This document shows, piece after piece, positions 1 to 7,970 of a stretch of 64,000 nucleotides of DNA (within the stretch, counting starts at the first letter, position 1; every line of letters begins with the position of its first letter). A model generated the notes under the pieces. It had not been told where the DNA came from and did not search any database. It saw nothing but the letters and a program-made list of their open reading frames with translations. A program made the position numbers and the translations under genes. The DNA comes from a virus. The stretch is taken from positions 248,001-312,000 of the IMG/VR virus record IMGVR_UViG_3300027749_002876; one strand, 5' to 3'.

Positions 1-853
1 TGAACAAACCACCATCAGCATCACGATGGACCTGCTTGATACGCAACATCTTATCACGATCACCATCAATAGTCAGGTCCAGAAAGTGACAACGTGATTG
101 CAATGCTTCTAAGTGATCCTGTAATTTCTTAGACTTCAAGTTGCCGAATTTCAAGTTAGTGATAAAGATAGCACTACCATTGAAGTTGAAAGTATTCGGG
201 ATACCTTCTTCACGCAACAAACGTGAATCACTGTTCCAGCAAATTCTACGTGTCTTACCTGAATCAAGTGCGGCCTTCAAAATGTTCAAACTCAAGTCAT
301 CAGTAAAAACACTATCACAATCATCAAAAATTAACACATTCTTTGTGTCAGAATATTTGTACAGTTGACTATACAAACCCAATGCTGTCATCGCACCTTT
401 CACAATTTGAAAGCGAACTTTCTTACCTGCAAGCTTGTCAAACATACTTGCTTTTTCCATTTGTGTCTCAACACCATAACTTTTGCCGACACCGGGCGGG
501 CCTGAAACAATCATAGCACGGATATCACCATTGATACAAGCACGTGACATTTCATCAAGGACCTCGAAACGAGTAGCAATACGGTCCATTGCTTCTGTTT
601 CAGTTTCTTTCACAACTTCTTTTGCAAATTTTACTGTATTTTCTATCACATTATCTCCATTCAAAAATTCAATTTGATTAATATTATCAACAAGTACCTT
701 AACTGCAGGGATATTGATTGCGAATTGACCGTCATTTTTTACAGTCACATAACTACCTTTTTTACTTGTCTGAAAACCCTTGACTAGTGTAAACTCAGTA
801 TTGACTACTGCTTGTTTACGATAAGAGCCAGAGAGAATGCGAATAGTAGACAT
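1..853 (-). CDS. AAA+ ATPase, 3' end outside window
   Basis: This open frame runs from an ATG at 853 to the window edge without a stop (284 codons visible). Walker A GPPGVGKS lies near residues 118-125 and Walker B VLIFDDCDS near 172-180, followed by an Asn-containing sensor region, so it is an AAA+ ATPase. The first 100 residues form a separate N-terminal domain rich in beta-type sequence. It is not the gp44 clamp loader or MoxR type; the precise role is unknown. It has its own sigma70-type promoter at 885-913. A helicase, chaperone or remodelling function would fit the family, but none can be chosen. Confidence 0.85.
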   Translation of the reverse strand, partial: MSTIRILSGSYRKQAVVNTEFTLVKGFQTSKKGSYVTVKNDGQFAINIPAVKVLVDNINQIEFLNGDNVIENTVKFAKEVVKETETEAMDRIATRFEVLDEMSRACINGDIRAMIVSGPPGVGKSYGVETQMEKASMFDKLAGKKVRFQIVKGAMTALGLYSQLYKYSDTKNVLIFDDCDSVFTDDLSLNILKAALDSGKTRRICWNSDSRLLREEGIPNTFNFNGSAIFITNLKFGNLKSKKLQDHLEALQSRCHFLDLTIDGDRDKMLRIKQVHRDADGGLF

Positions 854-884
854 TTGTTTCCTTTATTTCAGTGTCAATACAAGT

Positions 885-913
885 ATTGTATCACGTTATC
901 CATTTATTGTCAA
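885..913 (-). promoter_or_regulatory. sigma70-type early promoter
   Basis: On the minus strand, -35 TTGACA (908-913) and -10 TACAAT (885-890) are separated by 17 bases. The -35 sits in the shared context ATTTGACAATAAAT found at six other early promoters here. It drives the AAA+ ATPase gene that starts at 853. Confidence 0.8.
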
Positions 914-923
914 ATTTTGTGCC

Positions 924-1301
924 TTATGCGGCCTTACGAAAATACATATAAGGCAAGCCCAATGTATAGCACAAGTACTCATCATCGCTTTGAGTATCCT
1001 CAGCTTCGTGGATCCAGCGCATTGCTGTTGTACGGTCCTTAGCACCAGCATCAACCAATGACTGAATCCGTTGCTCAAAAACAACAGTTGCAGTAGCTTC
1101 TGCCTCTTTGCGGGCCTTATCTTCGGCTTCAATAGCTACACCAAGTCCTTCAAACTCAGCTTCAAACTGTTCCAAAGTCCAAGTTGAAGTGTCAACACCG
1201 CGAGGGCGAACACCGTAAGCGTCCTTGTACATATCCCAGTAAAGTTCCCGGGCTTGTTCCAATTGTGTCAACTCTTCCCAAGATTTAAATTCTGTAGTCA
1301 T
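924..1301 (-). CDS. conserved hypothetical phage protein, 125 aa
   Basis: No function recognised. It is an acidic, mostly helical 125-residue protein. The N-terminal half contains a tryptophan-rich helical stretch (WEELTQLEQARELYWDMYKD) and the centre is rich in Glu/Ala, consistent with a short coiled coil. There is no signal peptide, membrane segment or enzymatic motif. It lies alone behind its own sigma70 promoter (1335-1364), which suggests early, monocistronic expression between the AAA+ ATPase and the recombination genes. The start is ATG with an AGGA-like ribosome site just upstream. Confidence 0.7.
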   Translation of the reverse strand: MTTEFKSWEELTQLEQARELYWDMYKDAYGVRPRGVDTSTWTLEQFEAEFEGLGVAIEAEDKARKEAEATATVVFEQRIQSLVDAGAKDRTTAMRWIHEAEDTQSDDEYLCYTLGLPYMYFRKAA

Positions 1302-1334
1302 TTTGTAGTCCTCTTCTTTACTGTCTAAGATTCT

Positions 1335-1364
1335 ATTATAGCAGAAAGCCCATTTATTGTCAAA
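1335..1364 (-). promoter_or_regulatory. sigma70-type early promoter
   Basis: Minus-strand TTGACA (1359-1364) and TATAAT (1335-1340), 18-base spacer, with the shared ATTTGACAATAAAT context. It drives the 924-1301 gene. Confidence 0.85.
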
Positions 1365-1572
1365 TTTTGGCTATCAAACTAGCATGAATTTCATTCATTT
1401 CCGACTGTTCTACGTAGAAATCGGACCTAGGATCATAGTACTGGCCTTCACTGTTGTCATAATACAACACTCTTCCGGAGAAATTGAACGGGCCTTCTAG
1501 TCCGTTTCTAGGACCATATTTGGTACGCATTTCATCCATCTGATACTTGTCAGCAACAACACGATATCCCAT
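1360..1572 (-). CDS. small hypothetical protein, 70 aa
   Basis: Function not recognised. The protein is aromatic-rich (many Tyr/Phe) and has no membrane segment or metal-binding motif. It sits behind a strong sigma70 promoter and its stop codon overlaps the -35 region of the next promoter downstream, an economical early-gene arrangement. The promoter and leader are nearly identical to those of the 21091-21345 gene about 20 kb away, so the two genes are probably expressed together early in infection. Confidence 0.65.
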   Translation of the reverse strand: MGYRVVADKYQMDEMRTKYGPRNGLEGPFNFSGRVLYYDNSEGQYYDPRSDFYVEQSEMNEIHASLIAKI

Positions 1573-1599
1573 AAATCCCTTTCAACTGAATAAGACTCT

Positions 1600-1628
1600 A
1601 TTATATAGCCAAATCCATTTATTGTCAA
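1600..1628 (-). promoter_or_regulatory. sigma70-type early promoter with conserved leader
   Basis: Minus-strand TTGACA (1623-1628), 17-base spacer and TATAAT (1600-1605), both consensus. The following leader AGAGTCTTATTCAGT is repeated at the promoter at 21373-21401. Confidence 0.9.
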
Positions 1629-1630
1629 AT

Positions 1631-2089
1631 TTAACCTATTGTGATATCTTCCATACCGGCAGCCCTCAAGCGAACAATATGACCTAACATAAAATTCTTA
1701 GATTCTAAGGCCTTCATAATACCAAGCCAACGATTTCTAAGTAATGCAATTTCATTAATCAATACTTCCATATCAATTACTTCATCTTCACCTTCAGCAT
1801 ACTTTTCAGCATCACGGCTTGTCAATGCTCTATTATATGCTTCTAAATACTTTTGAAAATGTTTTCGGCGAATTTTACGTAATTGGATATTGAGATAATT
1901 CAATACGGCTTCTATCTCTTGTAGTTGATTAAATCTATGCTCAGTAACTCCGGGTATTGCGGCAATGTTCTTTTCAACATTGCCATATACCTTTACTTCT
2001 TGTTTAGCTGAAATTAGTTCATTCTCATAATGAGAGATGAAGTCAGGTAACACACCAAGATTTTGGGTGATGCGTGTATACCAATTCAT
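1631..2089 (-). CDS. uvsY: UvsY-like recombination mediator
   Basis: The 152-residue protein matches the T4 UvsY pattern (137 residues in T4). It is helical, with the recognisable run RRKHFQKYLEAYNRALTSRD near residues 75-94, then EVIDMEVLINEIALLRNRW, and it ends in IVRLRAAGMEDITIG. UvsY binds ssDNA and gp32 and loads UvsX onto gp32-covered DNA. The gene order uvsY - small ORF - uvsX, with gp32 close by, places all three partners together. The stop of the upstream small gene abuts its ATG (2089/2090), so translational coupling is likely. Confidence 0.85.
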   Translation of the reverse strand: MNWYTRITQNLGVLPDFISHYENELISAKQEVKVYGNVEKNIAAIPGVTEHRFNQLQEIEAVLNYLNIQLRKIRRKHFQKYLEAYNRALTSRDAEKYAEGEDEVIDMEVLINEIALLRNRWLGIMKALESKNFMLGHIVRLRAAGMEDITIG

Positions 2090-2341
2090 TTAATCCCATT
2101 CTTCGTCTGCGTCATCTTCATCATAATCTTCATACGATTCTTCAGTATCGTTGTGTGCCAAATTCTCTTTAAGAGCAGTTAGTACTTCTTTCTCACCCTT
2201 AAAGGTATTTTTGATATCGTCAGCTTCGTAATTGTTATCAATCAGTAGATTGATTAGTGAATCAGCCGCATCGCTACGGTCATTTAAATCAATATGAGAA
2301 CGCAATGCGTCCCATACTTCTGCAACAAAATCTAAGTTCAT
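2090..2341 (-). CDS. small acidic protein between uvsX and uvsY
   Basis: An 83-residue protein with a helical N-terminal two thirds and an extremely acidic tail (about 15 Asp/Glu in the last 20 residues). Its ATG overlaps the uvsX stop (2338-2341) and its stop touches the uvsY start, so it is translated within the recombination operon. Small acidic proteins at this position occur in T4-like marine phages, but I know of no assigned function. The tail could mimic DNA or contact basic surfaces of UvsX, UvsY or gp32; that is inference. Confidence 0.7.
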   Translation of the reverse strand: MNLDFVAEVWDALRSHIDLNDRSDAADSLINLLIDNNYEADDIKNTFKGEKEVLTALKENLAHNDTEESYEDYDEDDADEEWD

Positions 2342-3405
2342 TCTGTAACATCCTCCTCCGATGATACATTACTTATCTTTGTTGTTGATTTTTGTGAGTA
2401 CTCAATCATAACTTTGTCTAGGCAGCCATCACTATTTGCTTCCCAAGCTTTGCGAAACTTCTTAATGATTTCACCATCAAGTGTTGTGTAAACTAAACTG
2501 TTACCTTCTTTCTTAACAAGTTCAGCCTTCTCAATCATATCTAATAATCCTGAGTAAGGGCTCATGCCTGTTTCATAAGGAATCTTAACTTGAACACTTT
2601 CAAATGGTTTCGCATAGCGAGTTTTCATAATCTTACATGCGGCACGAATACCTCGTACATCACTAATCTTATTACCATCTTCATCTTCTTTAAGTTTCAA
2701 TTTCTTCATAGCAACTACAATACTAGAAGCATAAACGAAACCTTGACCACCTGATATTTTATCATCTGGATCAAACATATCCTGTGAAGCATATGTGTGA
2801 TTAGTAGCTACTAAGCCAATGCCTAGTGAACCGAACATATTAACACAGTTACGAACAAGTGCTGTTAGTGCTTTAGGCTTACGACCCATGTCACCTTTCA
2901 TATCACCTGCTTCAAACTGATTAACGTCTGTGGGTGTTAGTAACATACCTAAACTGTCAACTACGAACAATACCTTAGGACGATCTGTTTCTGGTAGTGT
3001 TTTGTAATCTTTAACAAACATAGAAATAGTTTTTCCTACTTCGTCAATCATTGCCATGTTTAGTTTTAATAGTTTATTTTCTTCTGTAGATACACCAAGT
3101 GCGTGTAGCCATGCTTCGTCAAGGGCATTCTCGGAGTCAACTAAGACTACAAAAATTCCTTGTTCTTGTGCGTGTCTGACGAGGTTTCCTGAACAGATGA
3201 ACGATTTTCCTGCGCCTGACTCTCCGGCAAAGACAGTAACTTTACCAAGAGGTACGCCTTTATTAAAGTCGCCGCTAATGAGATAATTGAGAGCATAGTT
3301 ACCAGTTGAGATCCAGTCAGTAGGATCGTTAAATCCTATTGATAGACCTTCAATACTTTTTGTAATGTCCTTACGGAACTTACTAATGTCAAAGGGTTTT
3401 GCCAT
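2338..3405 (-). CDS. uvsX: UvsX RecA-like recombinase
   Basis: RecA/UvsX-family strand-exchange ATPase, 355 residues (T4 UvsX has 391). Walker A is GESGAGKS near residues 60-67, a Glu-containing strand follows (VVLVDSENALDE), Walker B is VLFVVDSLG near 145-152, and the DNA-binding loop region contains GGQGFVYASS. It forms filaments on ssDNA and drives recombination-dependent replication and repair in T4-like phages. It overlaps the downstream small gene by 4 bases and follows the 63-residue gene without a gap, so 3839-1631 is probably one operon. Confidence 0.95.
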   Translation of the reverse strand: MAKPFDISKFRKDITKSIEGLSIGFNDPTDWISTGNYALNYLISGDFNKGVPLGKVTVFAGESGAGKSFICSGNLVRHAQEQGIFVVLVDSENALDEAWLHALGVSTEENKLLKLNMAMIDEVGKTISMFVKDYKTLPETDRPKVLFVVDSLGMLLTPTDVNQFEAGDMKGDMGRKPKALTALVRNCVNMFGSLGIGLVATNHTYASQDMFDPDDKISGGQGFVYASSIVVAMKKLKLKEDEDGNKISDVRGIRAACKIMKTRYAKPFESVQVKIPYETGMSPYSGLLDMIEKAELVKKEGNSLVYTTLDGEIIKKFRKAWEANSDGCLDKVMIEYSQKSTTKISNVSSEEDVTE

Positions 3406-3597
3406 TTAATTATCCAATTCTAGTGCTAATGCTTCTTTGATTACTTCAAAGAGTTCTTCATCAGTGGTACAGAGAAATTTGTAATTCTTCCAATCATTCT
3501 CTGAATCTCTTCCACCTACTTCAACCATATAACCATTAGTATAACGATTGATTGTAAATGATTCATTTACTTTGCTTAAATTTTCTAGGTATTTCAT
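3406..3597 (-). CDS. small hypothetical protein, 63 aa
   Basis: No recognised family. This is a short mixed alpha/beta protein with the pattern YMVEVGGRDSENDWKNYKF followed by an acidic helix ending in ELDN. The stop directly precedes the uvsX ATG (3405/3406), so it is probably co-translated with uvsX. No signal or membrane segment is present. Confidence 0.6.
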   Translation of the reverse strand: MKYLENLSKVNESFTINRYTNGYMVEVGGRDSENDWKNYKFLCTTDEELFEVIKEALALELDN

Positions 3598-3605
3598 ATT
3601 ATTCC

Positions 3606-3839
3606 TTATTGCTTGTGTATGCCGTTAGTATATACATGTAACGGTTGTTTGTCAAGGTATTCTGGACAATTGTCCGCAATACGCTCAAGTTCGTAATCAT
3701 TTGGAAAATGTCGTAATGCGGTCCTTGCTTTGTCTCTAATAAGACTAGGCACTCTTGGTGTCTTGCCTGGATCGCATAACTCTTCCAACAACTTTTTACT
3801 TTGCTTTAAAGCACGGTATCGTTCGTCTGTTGTGGTCAT
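3606..3839 (-). CDS. BPSL0761-like small protein
   Basis: The 77-residue protein begins MTTTDERYRALKQSKKLLEE and continues with VPSLIRDKARTALRHFPND. This pattern resembles the BPSL0761 family, small proteins widespread in Burkholderiales chromosomes whose role I do not know. If correct, it is a host-type gene inside a phage replication operon and supports a betaproteobacterial host. The ribosome site CCTAAGGA lies upstream, immediately after a GC-rich hairpin (3856-3869) that separates it from gp32. The assignment rests on remembered family consensus only. Confidence 0.55.
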   Translation of the reverse strand: MTTTDERYRALKQSKKLLEELCDPGKTPRVPSLIRDKARTALRHFPNDYELERIADNCPEYLDKQPLHVYTNGIHKQ

Positions 3840-3855
3840 GGAATATTCCTTAGGA

Positions 3856-3869
3856 GGGGCCTGAGCCCC
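3856..3869 (-). promoter_or_regulatory. GC-rich hairpin between gp32 and next gene
   Basis: Perfect 5-bp stem GGGGC / GCCCC with a 4-base loop, without a following U-run. It lies between the gp32 stop and the ribosome-binding site of the 3839 gene. It could be an RNA processing or partial attenuation site that lets gp32 message accumulate separately. Confidence 0.4.
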
Positions 3870-3877
3870 ATTACCTA

Positions 3878-4879
3878 TTAAGACTTGTTTTGTCTAGCAC
3901 GAATCATTGCTAGAATGTCTTGTGCTTTGTCACTTGAAGGCTGTGCTGGCGGAATCTTAATTGATTCTGCGGCTGCCATTGCATCTTCTTCCCACGGCGC
4001 TGTAGAAGGTTCTGCTACGGGTGCAGTTGCGGGTGCTCTAGTTTCAGTAGTAGCTGTTGTTTGAACCGCGGTCGCTCCTGCAGGTGCTTCTAATCCATAT
4101 GGACGATAGTAACTACCCCAACGCTCATTATCAAAAGGTTGACCATCAACTGATGCCTCAAACATTTCTTTAATGATACGTAATTCTGCTTCATTTGGTT
4201 TCTTAGGTAAGAAGTCATTCATGTTAAACAAACCATGTGCTTCAATAGCGGCCTGTTCTGTTTCTGTCAATGGTGATTCTTTACGTGCCCAGTTACTTGT
4301 AGAATAATCTGCGTAACCACCTTTACTTGTTTTCTTAACGTTGAAGTCAAGACCACGCATAAGGTCTGTTGGCAATTCTTCCATTTCAGGATCCATCAAA
4401 CTAGATTTGATGATTGTGAAAATCTGTGGACTAATAACAAATCTGCGAATTGGATTTGCAGGAACTTTGTCATCACCCATTGGGTTCTGACGAACAAAAC
4501 CTTGAAATAGATAACTGCGTTTCTTCCAATACTTGTTTGCCATTTCTTTCAGTGTTTCGTCTTTATACCAAGGACGAACTTCGGCCAGTACTGGGCAAGC
4601 ATCGCCATACATTTCCATACACGGAACTTGTACAACTGTTTGCTTAATGTTAGTATCACCTTTTACTCCATTGAATGGAAGTTTAATAATCTGACGTTCA
4701 ACCCAAAAGAATGTGTTAGAATTATTCGCATCTGGCAAGAAACGAATTGTAGCTGTTGTGCCTTCGTCCATATTCCAGTGTGGATAAATTGAGTTGTCAG
4801 ATTGTGTTCCTGAACCCTTGTTGTTTGATTTGTTGTCTTGTGCCGCGATACGGGCACGAATGTCTGCTAATGATGCCAT
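3878..4879 (-). CDS. 32: gp32-like single-stranded DNA-binding protein
   Basis: The 333-residue protein matches T4 gp32 (301 residues) in organisation. It has a short basic N-terminal B-type region (MASLADIRARIAAQ), an OB-fold core with aromatic-rich strands, and a Cys-rich insertion (VPCMEMYGDACPV near residues 85-97) equivalent to the zinc region. A Thr/Ala/Pro linker leads to a C-terminal tail. It coats ssDNA and recruits UvsY/UvsX and replication proteins. Unlike T4, the tail ends in a basic amphipathic stretch (DILAMIRARQNKS) after the acidic part. It is driven by a sigma70 promoter and possibly an overlapping late promoter. Confidence 0.88.
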   Translation of the reverse strand: MASLADIRARIAAQDNKSNNKGSGTQSDNSIYPHWNMDEGTTATIRFLPDANNSNTFFWVERQIIKLPFNGVKGDTNIKQTVVQVPCMEMYGDACPVLAEVRPWYKDETLKEMANKYWKKRSYLFQGFVRQNPMGDDKVPANPIRRFVISPQIFTIIKSSLMDPEMEELPTDLMRGLDFNVKKTSKGGYADYSTSNWARKESPLTETEQAAIEAHGLFNMNDFLPKKPNEAELRIIKEMFEASVDGQPFDNERWGSYYRPYGLEAPAGATAVQTTATTETRAPATAPVAEPSTAPWEEDAMAAAESIKIPPAQPSSDKAQDILAMIRARQNKS

Positions 4880-4928
4880 GATAATATTTCCTTATAAAAT
4901 TGAGATGGTCTCGTTTTTTAATATTCGC

Positions 4929-4945
4929 TACTTCCCTATGAAGTA
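4929..4945 (-). promoter_or_regulatory. hairpin in gp32 5' leader
   Basis: A 6-bp stem TACTTC / GAAGTA with a 5-base loop lies in the transcribed leader between the promoter (4961-4989) and the gp32 ATG. T4 gp32 represses its own translation through a structured leader, so this hairpin is a candidate operator. No pseudoknot was worked out. Confidence 0.35.
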
Positions 4946-4960
4946 ACTAACATTAGAGAT

Positions 4961-4989
4961 AGTATAGCAAAACTATCTGTTAATGTCAA
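4961..4989 (-). promoter_or_regulatory. sigma70-type promoter of gp32
   Basis: Minus-strand TTGACA (4984-4989), 17-base spacer and TATACT (4961-4966). It lacks the extended ATTTGACAATAAAT context of the other early promoters. A late-type GATAAATA lies immediately upstream at 4993-5000. Confidence 0.85.
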
Positions 4990-4992
4990 TAG

Positions 4993-5000
4993 TATTTATC
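4993..5000 (-). promoter_or_regulatory. late-promoter-like GATAAATA upstream of gp32
   Basis: One mismatch to the T4 late consensus TATAAATA, in the intergenic region and adjacent to the sigma70 promoter. It would allow continued gp32 expression late. Such short AT-rich motifs also occur by chance. Confidence 0.4.
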
Positions 5001-5026
5001 CCTTTTGCGGGTAAACACATTTTTTC

Positions 5027-6271
5027 CTACGGTTTTTTAACCCTTTTAATAGATGAAAGATTTATGATTCTGTTTAACATATCTATACTTTCGTTAGATA
5101 ATTCTAATTGTGGATCGGGCTTTTGTTGAAATAAAGCATTTTTAGCAATTTTTAAGAAATTAGCCATCATTTCAGATGATGGCATAACACCCTGGTCAAG
5201 TTGTAGTTTTATATAAACTGCTTCATCTTGTAAGGTATCTAATATTTGTTTTTTAGTATACGGTGGATTCGCATTACTTAATTCTTGTTTATAGGCACTA
5301 ATGAAATGCTTATATAAAAATGGAATATTTATTTCCATCCATTTATTAAACTGGTCGTTACTCCAATTTAATCTACCTTCTTCGTTTAATTGTAGTGCTT
5401 CTTTTAAGTTATGATTAATATCTTCTGCCTGTATATCAACATTAGGACCAACCAAATTTGGATAATTAACATTTTGATTGCCACCCTGCTGATCACCTTG
5501 CTTATTTGCAAGTGATTTATAAAGTTGTGTTACAGCGTTTAATAAACCACGTATTTCAGTTGCATCATTTTTTGCACCTGCTTGTAAAGTTTTCAATTCG
5601 TTAGCATCTTTTGCAAATTGTTGAAGTTGAGTTGAAGTATCTGCAAGTTGTTGTGATGTTTGTTTTTTATAATCATTGGTGTTATCTCTATAAGTGGAGA
5701 ATCTTTCTTCTTTATCATCCAATTCTTTTTGAGTAGCTTGAAGTTTTTTGTAAACAGCATCATAGTTAACCGTTGCCTTACTATCAATACTGTTTACTAA
5801 ACTTTGTAATTTTTTAACATCACTATTTTCTGCTGAGGGGTTAGAAGCCAAAGCCATAATTTGTGCTTCCATTTCTTTATACTGCTTAGGATCCAAATTT
5901 GGTTTATCTTTTAATTCTTCTAATTGCTTTTGTAGTTTCTCTAATTCATCACCACTTACTTTTGCTTTTTGTCTAGCGTCAGCACCGCCGGCAGTTACTC
6001 TAGCAGTTAATTGTTTAATTCTTTCAACTTCATCTTCATTGGCATCTAATTCTCCCTGAAGAGTTTGAATAGCATTTCGTTGTGTATTGATTAGATTATT
6101 TTGAGAGGCATCAATTTTTTGTTGTTGATTTAACTTATCAGCCATATACAATGATAATGCCTGTTGGCTATCATAACCGGGAAACTTTAACATGGCTCTC
6201 TGCATTAAATCCTGATCTAAAGATAATGCAGGAGTACTTGGTGCTTCTCTCAACAATGCTGATATTTTCAT
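5027..6271 (-). CDS. coiled-coil protein with capsid-targeting-like N-terminus
   Basis: The 414-residue protein has an N-terminus (MKISALLREAPS) resembling the T4 capsid-targeting sequence of internal head proteins: a short amphipathic helix ending in L/I-x-E, followed by a small residue. Residues 45-250 are a long Gln/Lys/Glu-rich coiled coil. The C-terminal third is helical and globular, ending in basic residues. It lies 2 bases from the 558-residue gene and near terL, in the head and packaging region. I infer an internal or scaffold-associated virion protein; no enzymatic motif is visible. Confidence 0.7.
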   Translation of the reverse strand: MKISALLREAPSTPALSLDQDLMQRAMLKFPGYDSQQALSLYMADKLNQQQKIDASQNNLINTQRNAIQTLQGELDANEDEVERIKQLTARVTAGGADARQKAKVSGDELEKLQKQLEELKDKPNLDPKQYKEMEAQIMALASNPSAENSDVKKLQSLVNSIDSKATVNYDAVYKKLQATQKELDDKEERFSTYRDNTNDYKKQTSQQLADTSTQLQQFAKDANELKTLQAGAKNDATEIRGLLNAVTQLYKSLANKQGDQQGGNQNVNYPNLVGPNVDIQAEDINHNLKEALQLNEEGRLNWSNDQFNKWMEINIPFLYKHFISAYKQELSNANPPYTKKQILDTLQDEAVYIKLQLDQGVMPSSEMMANFLKIAKNALFQQKPDPQLELSNESIDMLNRIINLSSIKRVKKP

Positions 6272-6272
6272 A

Positions 6273-7949
6273 TTACTTACTTAATAAACGTCTAATAGTA
6301 TCTAAGTCTTCTTGACCTTCTGTTACAGGTTTTTCTTTATCACTAAATTCAGCACGAATGTTTTGCATTGTTTTTTCACTGGCATGTTTTTGTCCTGCGG
6401 CACGTAGTTTATCCATACCTTTTTTACCGTACTTCTTAATACCAAAAGATGCTTGTAGTGCGCTTTCTTCAATATCATCTTCAATGATATCTGTATCATC
6501 ATTTGGTTTAGCCATGCTAGGTTTACCGTGCTGTGATCCTGCTGGTGCACCTACATCTTTTTGCATCTTTTTCAATAGTTCTTCATCACTGCCATGACCC
6601 AATTTATCTAATACTTTACCGCCAACGGTCTTAACAGCATCTTTGACTTTATCAAACATACCTTCATCCACACCATTTAGTTGGCGTGCTACTTGCTTGA
6701 CCCAACCACTAACATCACTTGACCCAATTTCTTCAACATCACCCACAAAGTCTGCAACATCGGCAATAGCAGCCAATACTTTATCAGGACCGTGCTTCAA
6801 TAATTCAGGGTGTTGACGTATGATGCGGCGAGTTATTGCACTTACAACTGGATCATCAATATCGTCTTCCGATTCTTCTAAATCAAATGCTCTTAAATTC
6901 TTAGCATCTGTTCTTACATTGTGTCCAAGTGTTTCAGCGCCAGGAGCTTCTGTTAAACTATCAGCCCATTCGCTTAACTCACCAACTTCTTTCATCTCTG
7001 CTACTTTCTTTTGTAGCTTGTTCAATATTGGCATTACACTTTCAATACGTGGGTCTAATGTCTCTTGCACAAACAACTCATTCAAATTGTTTTCTTCAGT
7101 TTCGTTTTCCATCAATGATGGTGTCCAGCTTTCAAAGTAAGTATTGTAACCACGATGACCAGTCATTCTACTTAATGTCTCACGTAAACCTTGATAGTGA
7201 TTGATACCTTCATTCACTAGACGTTGTGCAGATTCATTGAACTGACCATTACGTGTAGCACGAACAAACGCACCCATCTTTTGATATTCTTCTACTAAAC
7301 TTGTAACGTGATTCCAACGTTCACCGTGTGGCTTATCACCTTCAGCAATTAGTCGACCATATACTCTAGCAACACCTGGCTTGATAGTTGGAGCTAAGAA
7401 TCTTTCACCCTCTTGGTTCTCTAAAAAGATTTTAGCAATATTACGATAACGTTGCTCACCTTCTTCAATTTGGCGAGTGTGCTGTATTACAATCTTTACA
7501 TTTGGTACAGCATCGTTGTAGCTTGCTTTTTTACCCATTGGGTAATAACCTTCTGATATTCTTTCTTGCTTTTTCATATATTCCCTTTTTGCCATATCGT
7601 GTTTCAAATGGTCAACATTTTTTAACTCAAAACTCAATTGATATTTTTGTGAGAAACGTTTCAATTGATTTAATATTTTATACCAAGATTCATCTTCCCC
7701 ATGACTTTCTTCTTTTTCACTACTTGCTACTTCATCGCTAAAATATATACATAACTTATGTAATCCATCAATAGAGATAGTTACTTTACCGTAATCTTCC
7801 CCGTCTTTGATGAAGTTGAATTGAAATACTTCTGCTTCCTCAGGAGTAGGAATTTCCTTACCTGAGGTATCAAGCATTGTAGGGTCAAACCCTTTACTGT
7901 GTAAAAGGTCAAATAATGAACGGTTTAATGATTCTGTGTTTTTTGGCAT
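6273..7949 (-). CDS. large hypothetical protein next to terminase, 558 aa
   Basis: No family recognised. The protein is acidic and mostly helical. The N-terminal 100 residues look globular (FQFNFIKDGEDYGKVTISID), the centre carries a segment with IAKIFLENQEGERFLAP, and the C-terminal 150 residues contain repeated Lys/Gly/Asp-rich helices. It is placed directly downstream of terL and upstream of the coiled-coil gene, so it is probably a virion or assembly protein. A late-like GATAAATA ends only 4 bases before its ATG and no Shine-Dalgarno sequence is visible, so translation initiation is unusual. Confidence 0.7.
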   Translation of the reverse strand: MPKNTESLNRSLFDLLHSKGFDPTMLDTSGKEIPTPEEAEVFQFNFIKDGEDYGKVTISIDGLHKLCIYFSDEVASSEKEESHGEDESWYKILNQLKRFSQKYQLSFELKNVDHLKHDMAKREYMKKQERISEGYYPMGKKASYNDAVPNVKIVIQHTRQIEEGEQRYRNIAKIFLENQEGERFLAPTIKPGVARVYGRLIAEGDKPHGERWNHVTSLVEEYQKMGAFVRATRNGQFNESAQRLVNEGINHYQGLRETLSRMTGHRGYNTYFESWTPSLMENETEENNLNELFVQETLDPRIESVMPILNKLQKKVAEMKEVGELSEWADSLTEAPGAETLGHNVRTDAKNLRAFDLEESEDDIDDPVVSAITRRIIRQHPELLKHGPDKVLAAIADVADFVGDVEEIGSSDVSGWVKQVARQLNGVDEGMFDKVKDAVKTVGGKVLDKLGHGSDEELLKKMQKDVGAPAGSQHGKPSMAKPNDDTDIIEDDIEESALQASFGIKKYGKKGMDKLRAAGQKHASEKTMQNIRAEFSDKEKPVTEGQEDLDTIRRLLSK

Positions 7950-7953
7950 AATG

Positions 7954-7961
7954 TATTTATC
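7954..7961 (-). promoter_or_regulatory. late-promoter-like GATAAATA abutting a start codon
   Basis: The motif ends 4 bases before the ATG at 7949. A transcript starting at the usual distance would begin within the start codon, so this may be either a coincidence or part of the leaderless-start pattern seen at several genes here. Confidence 0.35.
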
Positions 7962-7970
7962 AAATATTGT

